DNA of 64,000 nt from Xylogone sp. PMI_703. Lineage: Eukaryota > Ascomycota > Leotiomycetes. The position numbers and the translations under genes were made by a program. The notes under the pieces were generated by a model. It ran no database searches, had not been told where the DNA came from, and saw only the letters and a program-made list of their open reading frames with translations. How positions within the stretch are numbered: position 1 is the stretch's first letter; every line of letters begins with the position of its first letter. The stretch spans positions 4,092,001-4,156,000 of the forward strand of contig JAJTUQ010000005.1 of the NCBI GenBank assembly GCA_021399445.1, given 5' to 3'. Below, one piece after another: positions 11,648 to 23,700 of this stretch.

Positions 11648-12113
11648 CTTGACATTCCAGGGTAACTTCTGTCGGATGTTTGCACGTTGTGTGTAAATCC
11701 GTACATACGTGCTTCCTGAAGAGAAATGTTTCACCAGGAGCAGTGTTCTTGAGCCAGTGATCAGTCAATCACATGATTAGATTCTTTCTTTGTTATTTTC
11801 TAAAAGTGAACTGGACCATGCACCCCTTCATATTATCTCGCTGCTAGACGCGTCGACCCGTTTTGGGCGACGCGGAATATCCATGAATGATAACCCCACC
11901 ACGGGCGTGTTACTAAGTCCTCGGCTAAGTCACGTTCTCTAGAACATGCCGCATTCTCTCAGACCCTCTAAGTTCTCTTAGTTGCTCTTCCTTTTGACTA
12001 TTTTCCCCTCTCATCCAACCATTCTAACAACACAACAGACTGGTTCTGTGTAGTTACCACTGAATACTCAATTTTGATTTACTTTGCGAACATTCCTTGA
12101 AGAATCCACAGTC
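11648..12113. promoter_or_regulatory. Bidirectional promoter POT1 / importin-alpha with an MCB-like site
   Basis: These 466 bases contain no gene and separate two divergent start codons. ACGCGT at 11848-11853 is a perfect MluI cell-cycle box, the MBF site of G1/S genes in yeasts, and a second GACGCGG lies near 11870. Cell-cycle control would suit a telomere protein, but that is inference from a six-base site. Confidence 0.45.
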
Positions 12114-14124
12114 ATGGCGGAGCGTTACATCCCCGAGCATCGTCGAACCCAATTCAAGGCGAAGAACACCTTCAAGCCTGAGGAACTACGACGACGACGA
12201 GAGGAGCAGCAAGTCGAGATTCGCAAGGCAAAGCGTGAAGAGAACCTGGCAAAGAGGAGAGGTATCACTGCAGGAGATGGTTCTTCTCGACCTGGAGCCG
12301 CTCTAGGCGCTGCGCCTGATAGTGACGATGATACCGCCCCCTCAGAGAATCAGGTAAGTTAATCAAAACTTCTCATGTATATCATTATTATACCCAGAAG
12401 CTATTGCGACCTCCATCCATCAATCTTATAATACAGCATGCATCAGTCTTCGATCCTCATCTCTTTCTATCCATAGTGGGGTATCGCTCAAAATGGAAGA
12501 TTGTTTTCGCTTGTGGGGCGATGCTGTAATCGCAGCAACGCGATCCACCAGAGGGTTCACAAGGTGTTCCCTCTTGTATCTGAACAATTTCTAATACATT
12601 CAGGACGCATAGTTTTCAGTCGCTAATGGATAATCTAGTTGAATGAGGAACTCCCACAGATGGTCCAGGGCGTGTTCTCTGACCAGATCGACCTTCAAAT
12701 ACAAGCTACCACCAAATTCAGAAAGCTTCTCTCGAAAGAGCGAAATCCCCCTATCGAAGAAGTAATCAAGACTGGTGTTGTTAGCCGATTTGTCGAGTTT
12801 CTTCGCTCTCCACATACCCTCGTACAATTCGAGGCTGCTTGGGCCCTCACAAACATCGCATCAGGTTCTGCACAACAAACTCAAGTTGTAATTGAAGCCG
12901 GAGCTGTGCCTATATTCGTTGAGTTACTTGGAAGTCATGAACCTGATGTTAGAGAACAGGCAGTTTGGGCATTGGGTAATATTGCTGGTGACAGCCCCGC
13001 CTGCCGAGACTATGTTCTTAGCTGTGGTGCACTTAAGCCCCTCCTCAATCTCTTAGGCGATAGCCGCAAGTTGAGCATGCTTCGAAATGCCACATGGACA
13101 TTGAGCAATTTTTGCCGTGGAAAATCTCCTCAACCCGATTGGAACACTGTGAGTAATAAATTTCCGATCAAATTGATATCAGCTACTTACCATATATCAT
13201 CAGATCTTCCCTGCTCTGCCAGTTCTTGCCAAGCTTGTCTACTCTTTAGATGACGAAGTCTTGATTGACGCCTGCTGGGCTATCTCATATTTGTCTGATG
13301 GAGCTAACGACAAGATCCAAGCTGTTATCGAGGCCGGCATTCCTCGTCGCCTTGTGGAGCTTCTTATGCATGCCTCTACCTCCGTTCAGACTCCTGCTCT
13401 TCGATCAGTTGGTAACATTGTTACCGGTGATGATGTTCAGACTCAAGTCATTATCAACTGTGGCGCTCTTCCTGCTCTCCTTTCGTTGTTGAGCTCAGGA
13501 AAGGATGGCATTCGCAAGGAAGCTTGTTGGACTATCTCAAACATTACAGCGGGAAACTCCACACAAATCCAAGCTGTCATTGATGCAAACATCATTCCAC
13601 CTCTCATCCATCTTCTTTCTAATGGCGATCTGAAAACTCGTAAGGAAGCTTGCTGGGCCATCTCAAATGCCACATCTGGGGGGCTTCAAAAGCCAGAGCA
13701 AATTCGTTATTTGGTCAACCAGGGTTGCATCAAGCCACTTTGTGACCTCCTTGCATGTCCCGATAACAAGATCATTCAAGTTGCTCTTGATGGACTTGAG
13801 AATATCCTCAAGGTTGGTGAGATGGATAAAGAGGCAGCTGGTGAAGGTGCTGAGAGTATCAACCGCTATGCTCTCTTCATCGAGGAATGTCAAGGTATGG
13901 AGAAGATCCATGACTGCCAGACCAACGCGAACGAGGAAATTTACATGAAGGCCTATAACATGATCGAGAAGTACTTCTCAGATGAGGAGGAAGCCGGAGG
14001 AGAGATCGATGGTACACTCGCTCCTCAAGCTGGCGGCACTTCATTTGGTTTTGGAACCAACGGTGCCACTCAAGGCGGATTCAACTTCGCCAATACCAAT
14101 GGCGGCGATACCATGGATATGTAA
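12114..14124 (+). CDS. kapA: Importin subunit alpha (karyopherin alpha, KapA/Srp1)
   Basis: This is the adaptor that binds classical nuclear localisation signals and hands cargo to importin-beta. Exons 12114-12353, 12639-13148 and 13204-14124 join in phase 0 and give 556 residues, the usual length. The N-terminal importin-beta-binding domain (about 1-75) is rich in Arg/Lys with [17 protein letters not shown]. About ten armadillo repeats follow, with recurrent AxWALxNIA-type lines ([42 protein letters not shown]), so the Trp/Asn ladder for NLS binding is kept. The C-terminus is acidic (DEEEAGGE) and then Gly/Phe/Asn-rich, as in cargo-release tails that bind the exportin CAS. The 285-base first intron is long for this genome. 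Start 12114 is preferred over 12084 because the family begins with [10 protein letters not shown]. Confidence 0.96.
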
Positions 14125-15218
14125 AGCTCTCCATGGACGGGCTATTTGAGTGCCGATCTTTAGGGTACGGCACACCTACATCCGCCTGCCCGACCCAACA
14201 AATTGCAAACAAAAGTATTGCGCTTTTATAATTGATCACGATCCCCTTTCCTCTCCCAGCACGACACCCCCGGCCCCCAAAAGAAGGCTTCCCCCAGTTT
14301 TGCGATGTGCCATTTTTAGCGAACAGATTCACCGTCATGTATTCCCCTTTTTCTCACCGTGGCACATCATCAGGCGTTTTACTTGTGATTATGGAAGCAG
14401 GGTGGTAGCTTGAAAGCTCCAGGACCTGCAGAATGCGATTACTGACATTTTGAGTGAGACTTTTTGTACATGCTTGGTAGCTTTAAAGCTCCTTGCTTAA
14501 GGTTGGCGGAGGATATGGTTCTGGGAGAGTTGGCACATGTTTACAGGCCTTGTGGATAGAGAACTCGGGCAATAAATGAAATAATTCTTCCTCGACACGC
14601 ACCTAATTAAGCATACTTTGGTAGATCACGCTTAGGCCTTCGGCCCGGCAATTGGGTAGCTTCGGGGCCCCATTGCGGGCTGGGCTGTCTGTACGCGCTG
14701 GTCAATTACGCGTGGGCTCCAGTCAGGCGCGTGTACTCGAGACAGTGCATGGTTCCCCTTTGCTGTCACCAAGACATTGATGGGCGGCCTGCACCGCTTC
14801 TGCTCTCCACTATTCTCGTGCTATTTGCTAAACATAGTCAGCGTAGCCTGCAAGAGCTGCAAGACGATGAGCCTGGGCTCTCCGATGGTGCATACTTCCA
14901 CGTCACTATAGGTGCTCCCTGCTATTTATTGCTTGTTTAGCTGCATCTGAGTACGACCCCTACAGCAGCTTACAGCTTGCTAACCCGTATTGGTGCTAAT
15001 CTCAAACTGGCCCAGCCAGCCTCAGCCTCACGATCAACCACAAGATGCTGCAGAGGTGCTCTATATTTACACATGTTTCCAATTCCTATTTTTCTCATCC
15101 TTTCACTCATGAGAACGTCTCGGCCTTGTCAGTTGTCATGTCTCATTTACGGCCTCTGTGACGGTTCAATTGCAATAGTTCGGGTTATTGACCTACCTTC
15201 CTTGGGCCCGGCCTAGCG
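14125..15218. other. Intergenic region, importin-alpha / 528-aa protein
   Basis: No gene is supported. A GC-rich segment at 14633-14720 contains GGCCTTCGGCCCGG and CTTCGGGGCCCC, which could fold into short hairpins. The rest mixes AT- and GC-rich sequence with a 69-codon open frame (14731-14940) that looks like chance. The composition is more uneven than around the housekeeping genes, so decayed mobile DNA is possible but not shown. Confidence 0.4.
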
Positions 15219-16862
15219 ATGTTGGACCGCTCCGATCTTCTCGCGCTCGTTGCCCTCGTCACATCTCTCGTTGCTCTAGGTATCTCGGTTTTACAGGCTC
15301 TACAGCAGTATGTTGCCAGTGCTGAGGGTTACCGCAGATGTGCAGCTTCGGTCATGGGTCTGTGGGCCAAGAAGACTCGCCGGCGGTTCCTGAAGTATGA
15401 GCTACGATTCGAGGTCATTTTTGAGACGCCTGTCATGTTCGTGGCTCCTCCCGATAACAAGAGAGGTCCCATTCCGAACAGAGAGATTAGCTACATCGAT
15501 GGCTCTACAAAATCCTACGACGCTACTCGGACGCTCCTACCGAAAGATCAGAAAACGGCTGATGAGAAAGCTGCTAGAGTGTCTACTGCTGATGATGAGA
15601 AGGCATCTTGGGTTACATTACTTTCAACATTGCAATTAGAAGAACAAGTGTCTCGGGATTGGGATGCGAAAAACCATACAACCGCGAGAGGCCTGGTGTA
15701 TGATCCCCCCAAATACACAGTAGCGGTTGGACTACAACCTAAGAAGAGATCATGGGACTTTATGCCTGACTCAGTAACAAAGCCATATGCGACAACAACC
15801 ATATCACACTTAATTGAAATGGTGGCAATGCTTGGCATGCACTGGAAGCTCTTCGACCAATTGGCCTGGAATGTCAGAGCCGAAGGAAACGGCTTCATCG
15901 TAACTTCCACTGCGGTTCCTGGCCTGGGTCTGATGGTGAATTTTTCCATTACCGGAAGGTCGAATTTTGAAGATAATAGAGTTATACCCAATGATGACAT
16001 TAAAGAGCTGTGCTTTGGATATGTACCAACTTTGTTCAAGGGCAAGGTAGCTGAGAAACTAGCCCCTCAAACATTAATGCTCGGGAGCAGTGAAGACGTG
16101 AACTTTACATTAGACACACTCGGCGTGCCAAATGATATGATGGAGAAGTATGAAAGGAAACATAGACATTTATACTCTGGTAAGTATTAGTTACTCAGGT
16201 GCTTCAAGTGGGCGATTTTTTTCTAACAATAAGCAGTTGCATTTGAGATTGCTGCTATGCTTGGAGTTGCAGTCCGTCTCCGTGGGAGCAATTTTAAACG
16301 AATTCCAAACCCTACCACTGATCACTGGGTACAATCCAAGTTCTCAAAAGGAGAATTGATGCACCAATTCATAGCAAACTTAAAAGCGTCAAAGTTGGAC
16401 CCTTTTCCTCCACAAATCTTGTCCATTATTTTCCATTGGGATAAAATCCAGATTTTCTGGAGAGAAACAAAGAGCGTGATCGATATTGATGTAACTGAAG
16501 GATTGCATGATGCCCTCGATTTCGCAGATGAATATCTTCTTCAGCAACCCACTTCAACGGTAATCGAGGTCGTGGGATCGCATATTTCCGCTGTCATCGA
16601 CAATATAGACGAGATTGAAACCAAAATTAGTGGAATTGGTTCCAAGAAGGAAGAGCTACTAATGTCATTCTATTTCGATAAGATACGAAAACACATATCT
16701 GGCGTTAATTACAATCAGGCAGAGATAAACGTAGACTTGATTTGGGTGACTTTGGTGTTCAGGATGTTGCTTTGGCTATTGTTGCATGAGTTTGATAAAG
16801 CAGACGTTTTGATTGTACCAGCTGATCTAAAAGGGAGTCGAATGCCGATTTATATCGGGTAG
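15219..16862 (+). CDS. Fungal-specific protein with N-terminal membrane segment (modin-like, unknown function)
   Basis: Exons 15219-16179 and 16237-16862 (GTAAGT donor, TCTAACAAT branch, CAG acceptor) give 528 residues. Residues 7-26 are a hydrophobic segment (LLALVALVTSLVALGISVLQ) that should anchor the protein. Next comes a Cys/Arg-rich stretch (EGYRRCAASVMGLWAKKTRRR) and a region reading RFEVIFETPVMFVAPP, then about 450 mostly soluble residues ending GSRMPIYIG. No catalytic motif is visible. From memory this layout resembles large Pezizomycotina families sometimes named modin, after a Podospora vegetative-incompatibility modifier; that link is weak and I claim no function. The stop overlaps a possible donor (GTAGGT), so the gene could continue into the next frame at 17118. 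The neighbourhood is accessory-like. Confidence 0.8.
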
Positions 16863-17259
16863 GTTGCATGGAAAATGGCGTTTGCATAGATATCCGCATT
16901 GGGTTTGCGGCTTATATCAAAAGTATTGGATGATTTGGTTATGACCGCTAAGTGAAATACAACACAGCATGAAGCTCCTTCCTCATTTGAGCGTTTCCAT
17001 CTGGCGATCCACCATTCGTGAAATGACGCTACAAAATTCGTTTTACTCGGATCAGTAAGAATTTAGCAAGCATTCCTAGTCGTCTCGCTCTATCTCATTC
17101 CCCTAATGTCTAAATAGCGGGCTAGATATATCCAGAGGATCACGACATCCACAAATTCCGATGATACTAATTCTGAAGCAACTTACAAGTGAAAGACTTT
17201 GTCTCCGTTTACCTTACTATAAGTTCATACCCAACAAGAAAGATATCTTCAATCCAAAA
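16863..17259. other. Intergenic region, or a large intron
   Basis: These 397 AT-rich bases hold no gene. They may be the promoter of the 137-aa gene. Alternatively 16859-17117 may be an intron: GTAGGT overlaps the upstream stop, CTAAT lies at 17103-17107, an AG ends at 17117, and the frame beyond is open from 17107. Confidence 0.35.
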
Positions 17260-17732
17260 ATGACCCAGGAGCACCCCAGAAACCAACCGACATCATCAGG
17301 TATGGATCTCATCAAACGTGAGAGCCACCGATATCAGCGAGACAGGGGCGGTGATCCAGACAATCTATATGGACGTCAAGCAATCCTCAGTTGCTTCCCA
17401 GACCCTAACGGCTCAAATAGCGACGTGAAGAAATGGCTTAGGTTCAATCTCCGAGCTCGAGGCCTACATGAGAGAGACATGACATGGGTCAACAGAGTTA
17501 TGCTATTCGCAGAGGAACTTTATTCCGGAACGGCTTGGTGGATTCAACAAATATGGAAAAATCTAGGATGTAGACCTCTTGATGCACAGCTTCTCACCCA
17601 GGATATTGTTGATGCTCGGTACGTACACCTCAACTTGCCGTAAGATATGTTAACAAGAATGCTGATATATAAAGCAGTGATAAAAGGCGTGCAGAGAGAG
17701 AACAGCCGGGTTTAGAACAGCCTCAAGTTTAG
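17260..17732 (+). CDS. Small hypothetical protein (137 aa) of unknown function
   Basis: Exons 17260-17618 and 17678-17732, joined across a 59-base intron (GTACGT donor, AAAGCAG acceptor), give 137 residues. Splicing replaces a read-through tail with the codons for DARDKRRAEREQPGLEQPQV and then TAG, which supports the model. The centre (about 45-115) is soluble and looks folded, with KKWLRFNLRARGLHERDMTW followed by AEELYSGTAWWIQQIWKNLG; the rest is polar. I do not recognise the family. The frame is open back to 17107 with an in-frame ATG at 17161, so the N-terminus is uncertain, and it might be the 3' part of the preceding gene. Confidence 0.55.
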
Positions 17733-18011
17733 AATCCTCGGTCATCATACGATTGATCTTAAGCTTTCTAGCTCCGATTTTTGATATCAATTGGGTTTTG
17801 AGGTCGTTGGCTTTGGTTCGTAGATAACCCCCGTGTGGGATGACTCTAGAATATTCGATAGGGGGATGGATTGTTTTGAAGGATGAGAGTAACAACAGTG
17901 CCTGTAAACTAGTCTACTCAATACGCAATTATGGTGCAACTATAGTGTTTCTGTCTTCCATATCATGAAAACCAGTATTCCACAGGCCAGGTGTGGCCCA
18001 GACATAGATTA

Positions 18012-18950
18012 TCATGAAGTCGCCGGAAGGTCTAAATCAATAACCCAAGGTGCATTTCCAGGTCGATATCTCAGATTCATAATTGCACCATTCACCATTA
18101 AGGTTTCCTCCCCAAATCGTATGGGGACCCTACTACTCTCAGGATACGAATTTTCCACACGAACCTGTTTTTCAACCGGCTTCTCATATAGGTCATTCCT
18201 CTCTGATTTCCATGTTACTAAGCTTGAGCCGTGGCCTTCATGAATGTGACCAAAACAGTACATTCGAGGTCTAGCCCTGGCCGCTGCTCTAAGAAGATTA
18301 TCACAACCCACCCGGACTCCATCGAATGTCTTGTCTAGAATGCCTCTTGGCGGACCGTGTGTCATCATTATATCGACTCCCGGAAAGTCTGGAACGGGAT
18401 TTTCGGCAATAGAAGTCATACCCTCGGCAGCTTGCTCAGGGGTGTTGAATCGATCCTGATGCCTAAGATATGGAAATGCAAACCCACAGAACTCTGGCTG
18501 GTAAGGAGAGGCGTACACCGTAAACTTGGCTCCATTCTTCAATGTAAAAGTGTGGAGCCCCTCTTCTAAATAATTGATTCCCTTTTCGATAGCATCTGGG
18601 CCAGTCATCACAGCGATTGCTTCGTCATACTCGTCTGGTCCTGTGGGTGGTCCATTATGATCTCTCCAGTAGTCCTTATCGAGATCTAAGTCATGATTTC
18701 CAGCAATAACAAGCTTCAGCTCTGCATCTAAGCTACCTATCATTTCAATAACATCTCTATAATGGTCGGCACCCCCTCTCATAGTCAGATCACCGCAGTG
18801 GATTACCACATCGGCTTTGGGAACTGGCTGCTGTAAGTGGACGGTCGCGGCTTTCTCATACTTTGGTACATTTTCGAAGTGAAAATTATGTGTATCTGAG
18901 ATGACGAAAAAGCGGGTAGGGATCGAGCGCGCTGGTTCATTTGTAGACAT
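18012..18950 (-). CDS. Calcineurin-like metallophosphoesterase (MPPED-like)
   Basis: This single-exon gene encodes 312 residues with the full set of metallophosphoesterase metal ligands: FVISDTHN (D-x-H, about 16-23), HCGDLT (about 51-56), AGNHDLD (about 81-87), MMTHGPPRG (about 195-203) and FGHIHEGHG near 233. These bind a two-metal centre that hydrolyses phosphoesters. The layout matches small MPPED1/2-type phosphodiesterases, common as multi-copy genes in filamentous fungi, rather than PP1/PP2A protein phosphatases. No signal peptide or membrane segment is seen, so it should be cytosolic. The substrate cannot be read from sequence. It lies in the looser stretch next to the two unknown genes. 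Confidence 0.88.
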   Translation of the reverse strand: MSTNEPARSIPTRFFVISDTHNFHFENVPKYEKAATVHLQQPVPKADVVIHCGDLTMRGGADHYRDVIEMIGSLDAELKLVIAGNHDLDLDKDYWRDHNGPPTGPDEYDEAIAVMTGPDAIEKGINYLEEGLHTFTLKNGAKFTVYASPYQPEFCGFAFPYLRHQDRFNTPEQAAEGMTSIAENPVPDFPGVDIMMTHGPPRGILDKTFDGVRVGCDNLLRAAARARPRMYCFGHIHEGHGSSLVTWKSERNDLYEKPVEKQVRVENSYPESSRVPIRFGEETLMVNGAIMNLRYRPGNAPWVIDLDLPATS

Positions 18951-19577
18951 CTTATACGGACGTGAGGTCTTAAGGCCTTATTAGCTCAGATGCTCTTATT
19001 ATGGAACAAAAACGTGAACCAAATCTCACAAGTTGAAAGGTCTATCTTATACTATTAATGGTCGTCAAAATATACAAGCACTCACCAGATCCTTTGAAGC
19101 ACGAGACAATATATTTATAGCGGTTGATGTACGCCGGAAAGCTGACATGTAAGGGCCATACAATAAGGTACGACGATTTCAGCTCGCCTATCTTATGAGC
19201 TTCTTATTCGGCCATAGAACTCTGTCTACTTGCACTCTAAGAACCTAAGAAATAGGGACTGCTTAGGCATCAGGGTCAAACAGAAACACGTGCTATTGTG
19301 GTGGCTGGCTTTATGTCAGTATCTCGATTGGTCAGATCACATACGGTGAAGCTGCTGGGTCCGAATATCTTTATTTCCTGTTTTAGACTTCCAGTTGACT
19401 ATTCCAAAATGTGGACTTTTTGATTGGTGATCTAACTCATGTCTCTCCTGAGTAGTCTGCGGAAAGCATAATGCTAAGGTGAAGCTATTTGATCACTGTT
19501 TAGATGTATATGCGCTATCTACACCCCTTATATACTTACTATTTAGCATTCACATCTTATTTATATGCAAAATCTCT
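18951..19577. other. Intergenic region, phosphoesterase promoter / hnt3 3' flank
   Basis: About 630 AT-rich bases contain no gene. The left part should be the promoter of the minus-strand phosphoesterase, the right part the 3' flank of hnt3. An E-box-like ACACGTGCT lies near 19288. Confidence 0.45.
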
Positions 19578-20474
19578 CTATTCGGCTTTCCATTGCTCAA
19601 ACTCTATCGCAAGATGCTCCTTTAATCTAGCGAATTTATTGCCAAAGTTCTTGCCACAGCGCCAACACTTTAAGTCCCAATCCAGGTAGCCCTCACGTCC
19701 TGGATGTCTTCGTGGATCATCTTTCGCCAAAGGAAAGTCCTTGACATCTACGAGGAAAGGTGTCGCAAAAGAGTTGTAGTGCTTTCTATGTTTGAGACAT
19801 TCCGAGTATCTATCCACGGATAAAACGTGGACGTGAAGGTGATTCATTGACGGATGTGCATGTATTCCAACCATAACATCTTTCTCCCAATCTCTGCCTT
19901 CAGGCAAATCCTCGCCCTCCGGAAGGTCAATCTCCCCATTAAGTACCTTCTCCCTCATCTGGTCCTTAGCTGAATACTTGCCATATCTTCTCCGTAACTC
20001 CTTAGCTACTAAGCTTTTTAACTTCTTTGTCTCGTCCTGGACCTTGCTCAGGAACTCGGGATCTTCAAATGCATCAAAGGGGTGCAGCAGGTTTCGTTCA
20101 GATCTTGGTAATAGAAGTGTATGTATACTAGATTTTGGATACAGATCATTGATGACAACGAAGTCATCATTGAAATAAATGACACGTGAGGAATCGAACT
20201 TCTCTGGGTATGCGGTATATTCTCCAAGACCATCTCTCCCAGAAAATTGACCAAATCTTCTTTTTGATGGCCTCTCTTCATCTATTCTCGAGGGTTTAGA
20301 TTTATGTGACATTAGCTCAACAACTGCGAGGTGTTAGAGATAATCCAACCATAAAGTATCGAGGCAAGGTGAGGTACATGCATTGCGTGCAGCAGGCTTA
20401 GGTGCTGGTATAGCTGCACCAGAGATCTCTTCTTCAGTAATAGCATCTTGAGATCTTTCTTCAGCATCTGGCAT
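19578..20474 (-). CDS. hnt3: Aprataxin-like DNA 5'-adenylate hydrolase (Hnt3)
   Basis: The enzyme removes AMP from abortive DNA ligation ends in single-strand break repair in the nucleus. Exons 20474-20378 and 20323-19578 join in phase (GCA-T|TT-GTT) and give 280 residues; the junction restores RNAFVELMS, a familiar start of fungal aprataxins. The HIT domain spans about 45-220, with HPSMNHLHVHVLS holding the catalytic HxHxHxx triad. A C-terminal zinc finger begins CWRCGKNF, followed by LKEHLAIEFEQW, fitting the C2HE finger of Hnt3, which grips DNA. There is no FHA domain, as is usual in fungi. It diverges from the helicase gene across only 291 bases. Confidence 0.93.
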
Positions 20475-20765
20475 TGTAGGAAACAATTTACAGATATTCA
20501 ACTCTTCATCAAGGATGAGAGTTGAATATTCTTGAATACGACATTATTTATGTTCTTTTGAAATGTCGAGATCAGCGCTATGACGCAAATTCTCCTGGGG
20601 AAAACGGTTTTAGGCGATAAATCAGCCTTGCATCGGTGGCCCGAGGCAGAAATTTACTGGGGAAATAAATAGCTCCACATACAACATATTTATTGCTGTG
20701 AAGATCGAAGCAGTTTTGCTTGTACAAACTTGTACAACCTCCTGATCAACCCTCTTTGACCAACA
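20475..20765. promoter_or_regulatory. Short bidirectional promoter hnt3 / DEAH helicase
   Basis: These 291 bases separate two divergent ATGs and hold no gene. They must contain both start regions. No perfect TATA box is visible. Confidence 0.55.
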
Positions 20766-23700
20766 ATGGCCAAAAAGGGGCAAGGAAAGGGTGGTAAATC
20801 TGGTGTGGGCGCTGGCTCGAAGAAGTCTTCGACGCCAGCGCCTGGGCCAGAAGATAGTAGCTATATCGTTTTCACTAACTCTGATAAAGAACCAAAACAA
20901 AAGCGCACAACGAACACTGGGGCTGGATCATCCTCTGGTCAACTTGATGGGCCTGCCCTCGCTGGCGAAGCACCTAAAAGACCTGACGTGAAGAAGCTTA
21001 TTGGAGGAGCGTCATGGACAGGAAAGCTTCCAGTGAACCTGCTCTCAGAGCATTGTCAAAAGCAGAAATGGGAGAAACCTGAATATACCATGGTATTTTC
21101 TCTTCCGTAGTCACTAGTTACCAGACTAATCTTGGCTCTTTATATAGACAAAAACTCCAGAAGGTTTTGCATCGATGGTGATCCTAAAAGCTAAAAACCC
21201 GAAAACACAAGAGGTAACACAGTTACCATCATTTAAGATTCCTTCAAGCCACAAGCATTTGGTTTACAAACCGACGGCCCTAGAAGCTAGGCATTTTGCC
21301 GCAACATATGCCCTCTTCCGAGTATGCAGCATGCGCAATATCCACATGATGCTTCCTCCCGACTATCGGGACTTATGGAAAGGTGAATTTGAGACCTTAA
21401 AGAAGGAAGATGTGAAAGAAGGACGAGGTTGGATGTACGAGGCCGACCCATTTGCAGCTCTCCGAGAGAGGGAAGCAGCTAAAGAGGCAATTGAGAAGAA
21501 GCGTATTGAAAGAGACAAAGCTAAAGAAAAGGCTGCAAGTACTCCAGGAGCTCCCGGAGGTATAAACTTGGCTCTTCAAGGTCATGTATCTAGTGGTGGG
21601 AGTAGTGGCGGGCACAGCCTTCTCAAAGGCTGGGTAAAGGTACCCAAAATCGAGATGAGTAAACGGACTCGCACAAATATTGAACGCTTGATACGCTCAC
21701 ATGCAATTTGGAATCCGCATGATGTTAAAATGTCTGAATTTCAAAAACATTCAATCATCAAAGAATTCAAAACACTACAATTTCGTGAAAGTCATATCGA
21801 AGAAGCTGTTGATGAGTGTAAAGACAGAGAGGAAACTCTTGAGTGGCTTTTGATCCATGTCCCTGAGGATGACCTACCCCGCTGGGCATTACCAGAAGGA
21901 TACGTGGCTGGCATAAGTATGGCAAGCAGCGATTTAAAGAAAGAGGGAATTATAAAGCGCTTGGCCGAAGCCGGATATTCGCAAGATCTTTGCAAACAGA
22001 TACTTGATGCCACTAATGATGAGGGAAAGGCGGCTGAGATGCTGCAACAAATCCTTCTTTCAAGTGGCCAAGAATCGGATACCCCCGAACAGGAGGTGAT
22101 CCCAAGCCTAGAAGAAATAGATGATAGTATCTGGGAAGAAGAATTAGCAAGCCTCGAATCAGTATTTGATATGCAATTTTCAAAGCAATCACAAGATGTT
22201 TGTAGGGTCATTTTACGACCAGCAAACCCATCAAAGCCTGCTGTCGTGGACCCGATAATCCAAATCAGAAGGTCCCAAGGCTACCCACAAACGGTTCCTG
22301 TTATTTCAATCCATGCGGCATTACCAGCATACATACGTCTAAGCATAATGAAACAGGCACTTCAACATGCACAAGATAGTCTACTCGGGGAACAGATGAT
22401 TTTCTTCCTTGTTGATTGGGTAGAACAGAACTTTTATTCCATCGTTGAAAGGCCTGGAAGACTGCGTGATATCTCCGCAGCTGCCTCGACAGTAAGTGAA
22501 GTGCGACACCCACCTAGACGAAAAAGACAGAGAATTTCCAGGCATCCAAAGCCTCTTACATGGACACCAAATAATAAAAGCAAGGAGGAGTGGTCGAAAC
22601 GGCAACTAGACCCAAAGCTAGAGTCTCGTCTGCAACAGCGTCGAACGCTTCCAGCATGGGAAAAGAGAGAATTGGTCATAAACACCGTCAATTCACATCA
22701 AGTTACCATTATCTCGGGAGAGACTGGCTCCGGAAAATCTACACAATCGGCTCAATTTATACTAGATGATCTATATCAACGATGTCTTGGGGAGTCTACA
22801 AATATAATTTGTACACAACCTCGACGGATTTCAGCGCTTGGCCTAGCTGATCGTGTGAGCGATGAAAGGTGTTCTCCTGTTGGTCAAGAAGTTGGTTATA
22901 TAATCCGAGGAGAGTCCAAGACTTCTTCCAGTACTAAGATTACGTTTGTTACCACTGGTGTACTCCTAAGGAGACTTCAGACTTCGGGTGGCAGTAGTGA
23001 TGATGTAGTACAGTCGTTAGCAGATGTCAGCCATGTTATCATCGATGAGGTACATGAACGTAGTCTGGATACGGACTTCTTGCTTGTGCTCCTTCGAGAT
23101 GTATTGAGGAAGAGAAAGGATTTGAAGCTAATCCTGATGAGCGCTACGCTAGATGCTGGTGTCTTTGAGAGTTATTTTAAAAGCAATGGAAAAGTAGGAA
23201 GGGTCGAAATAAGTGGGCGCACGTATCCGGTTCAAGACTACTACCTTGACGATGTGATTCGAATGACTGATTTCCAACCCGGATATAGCGGAAGGAGGGA
23301 TGACGGCGACGAAGACACGACAGGAATCGATTCTGACATTGCTAGGACTATCCAAAAGATTGGAATGAGAATAAACTATGATTTGGTTGCTCAAACTGTC
23401 AAGGAGATTGATGCCGAATTGACCAGTTTAAAGCAAGACGGCGGTATATTGATATTTATGCCCGGGGTGGTAGAGATAAACAAGACCATTGATCAACTGA
23501 GATCAATTCCAAACCTGCATACATTACCATTACATGCTTCATTACAGTCCTCAGAGCAGCGTAGGGTTTTCCCACGGGCGCCAACGGGAAAGCGGAAAGT
23601 TGTCGTTGCTACCAATGTTGCTGAAACTTCCATCACAATTGATGATATTGTTGCGGTAATAGATACGGGTCGAGTCAAGGAAACGAGCTTTGACCCCCAA

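Noticed and set aside
14633..14720. Possible structured RNA or terminator in GC-rich hairpin-like DNA
   Set aside because: The palindromic pieces are short and no tRNA, snRNA or snoRNA box pattern could be matched.
17650..17895. 81-codon minus-strand open frame beside the 137-aa gene
   Set aside because: It overlaps the well-supported second exon of the plus-strand gene and has no upstream exon or family match.
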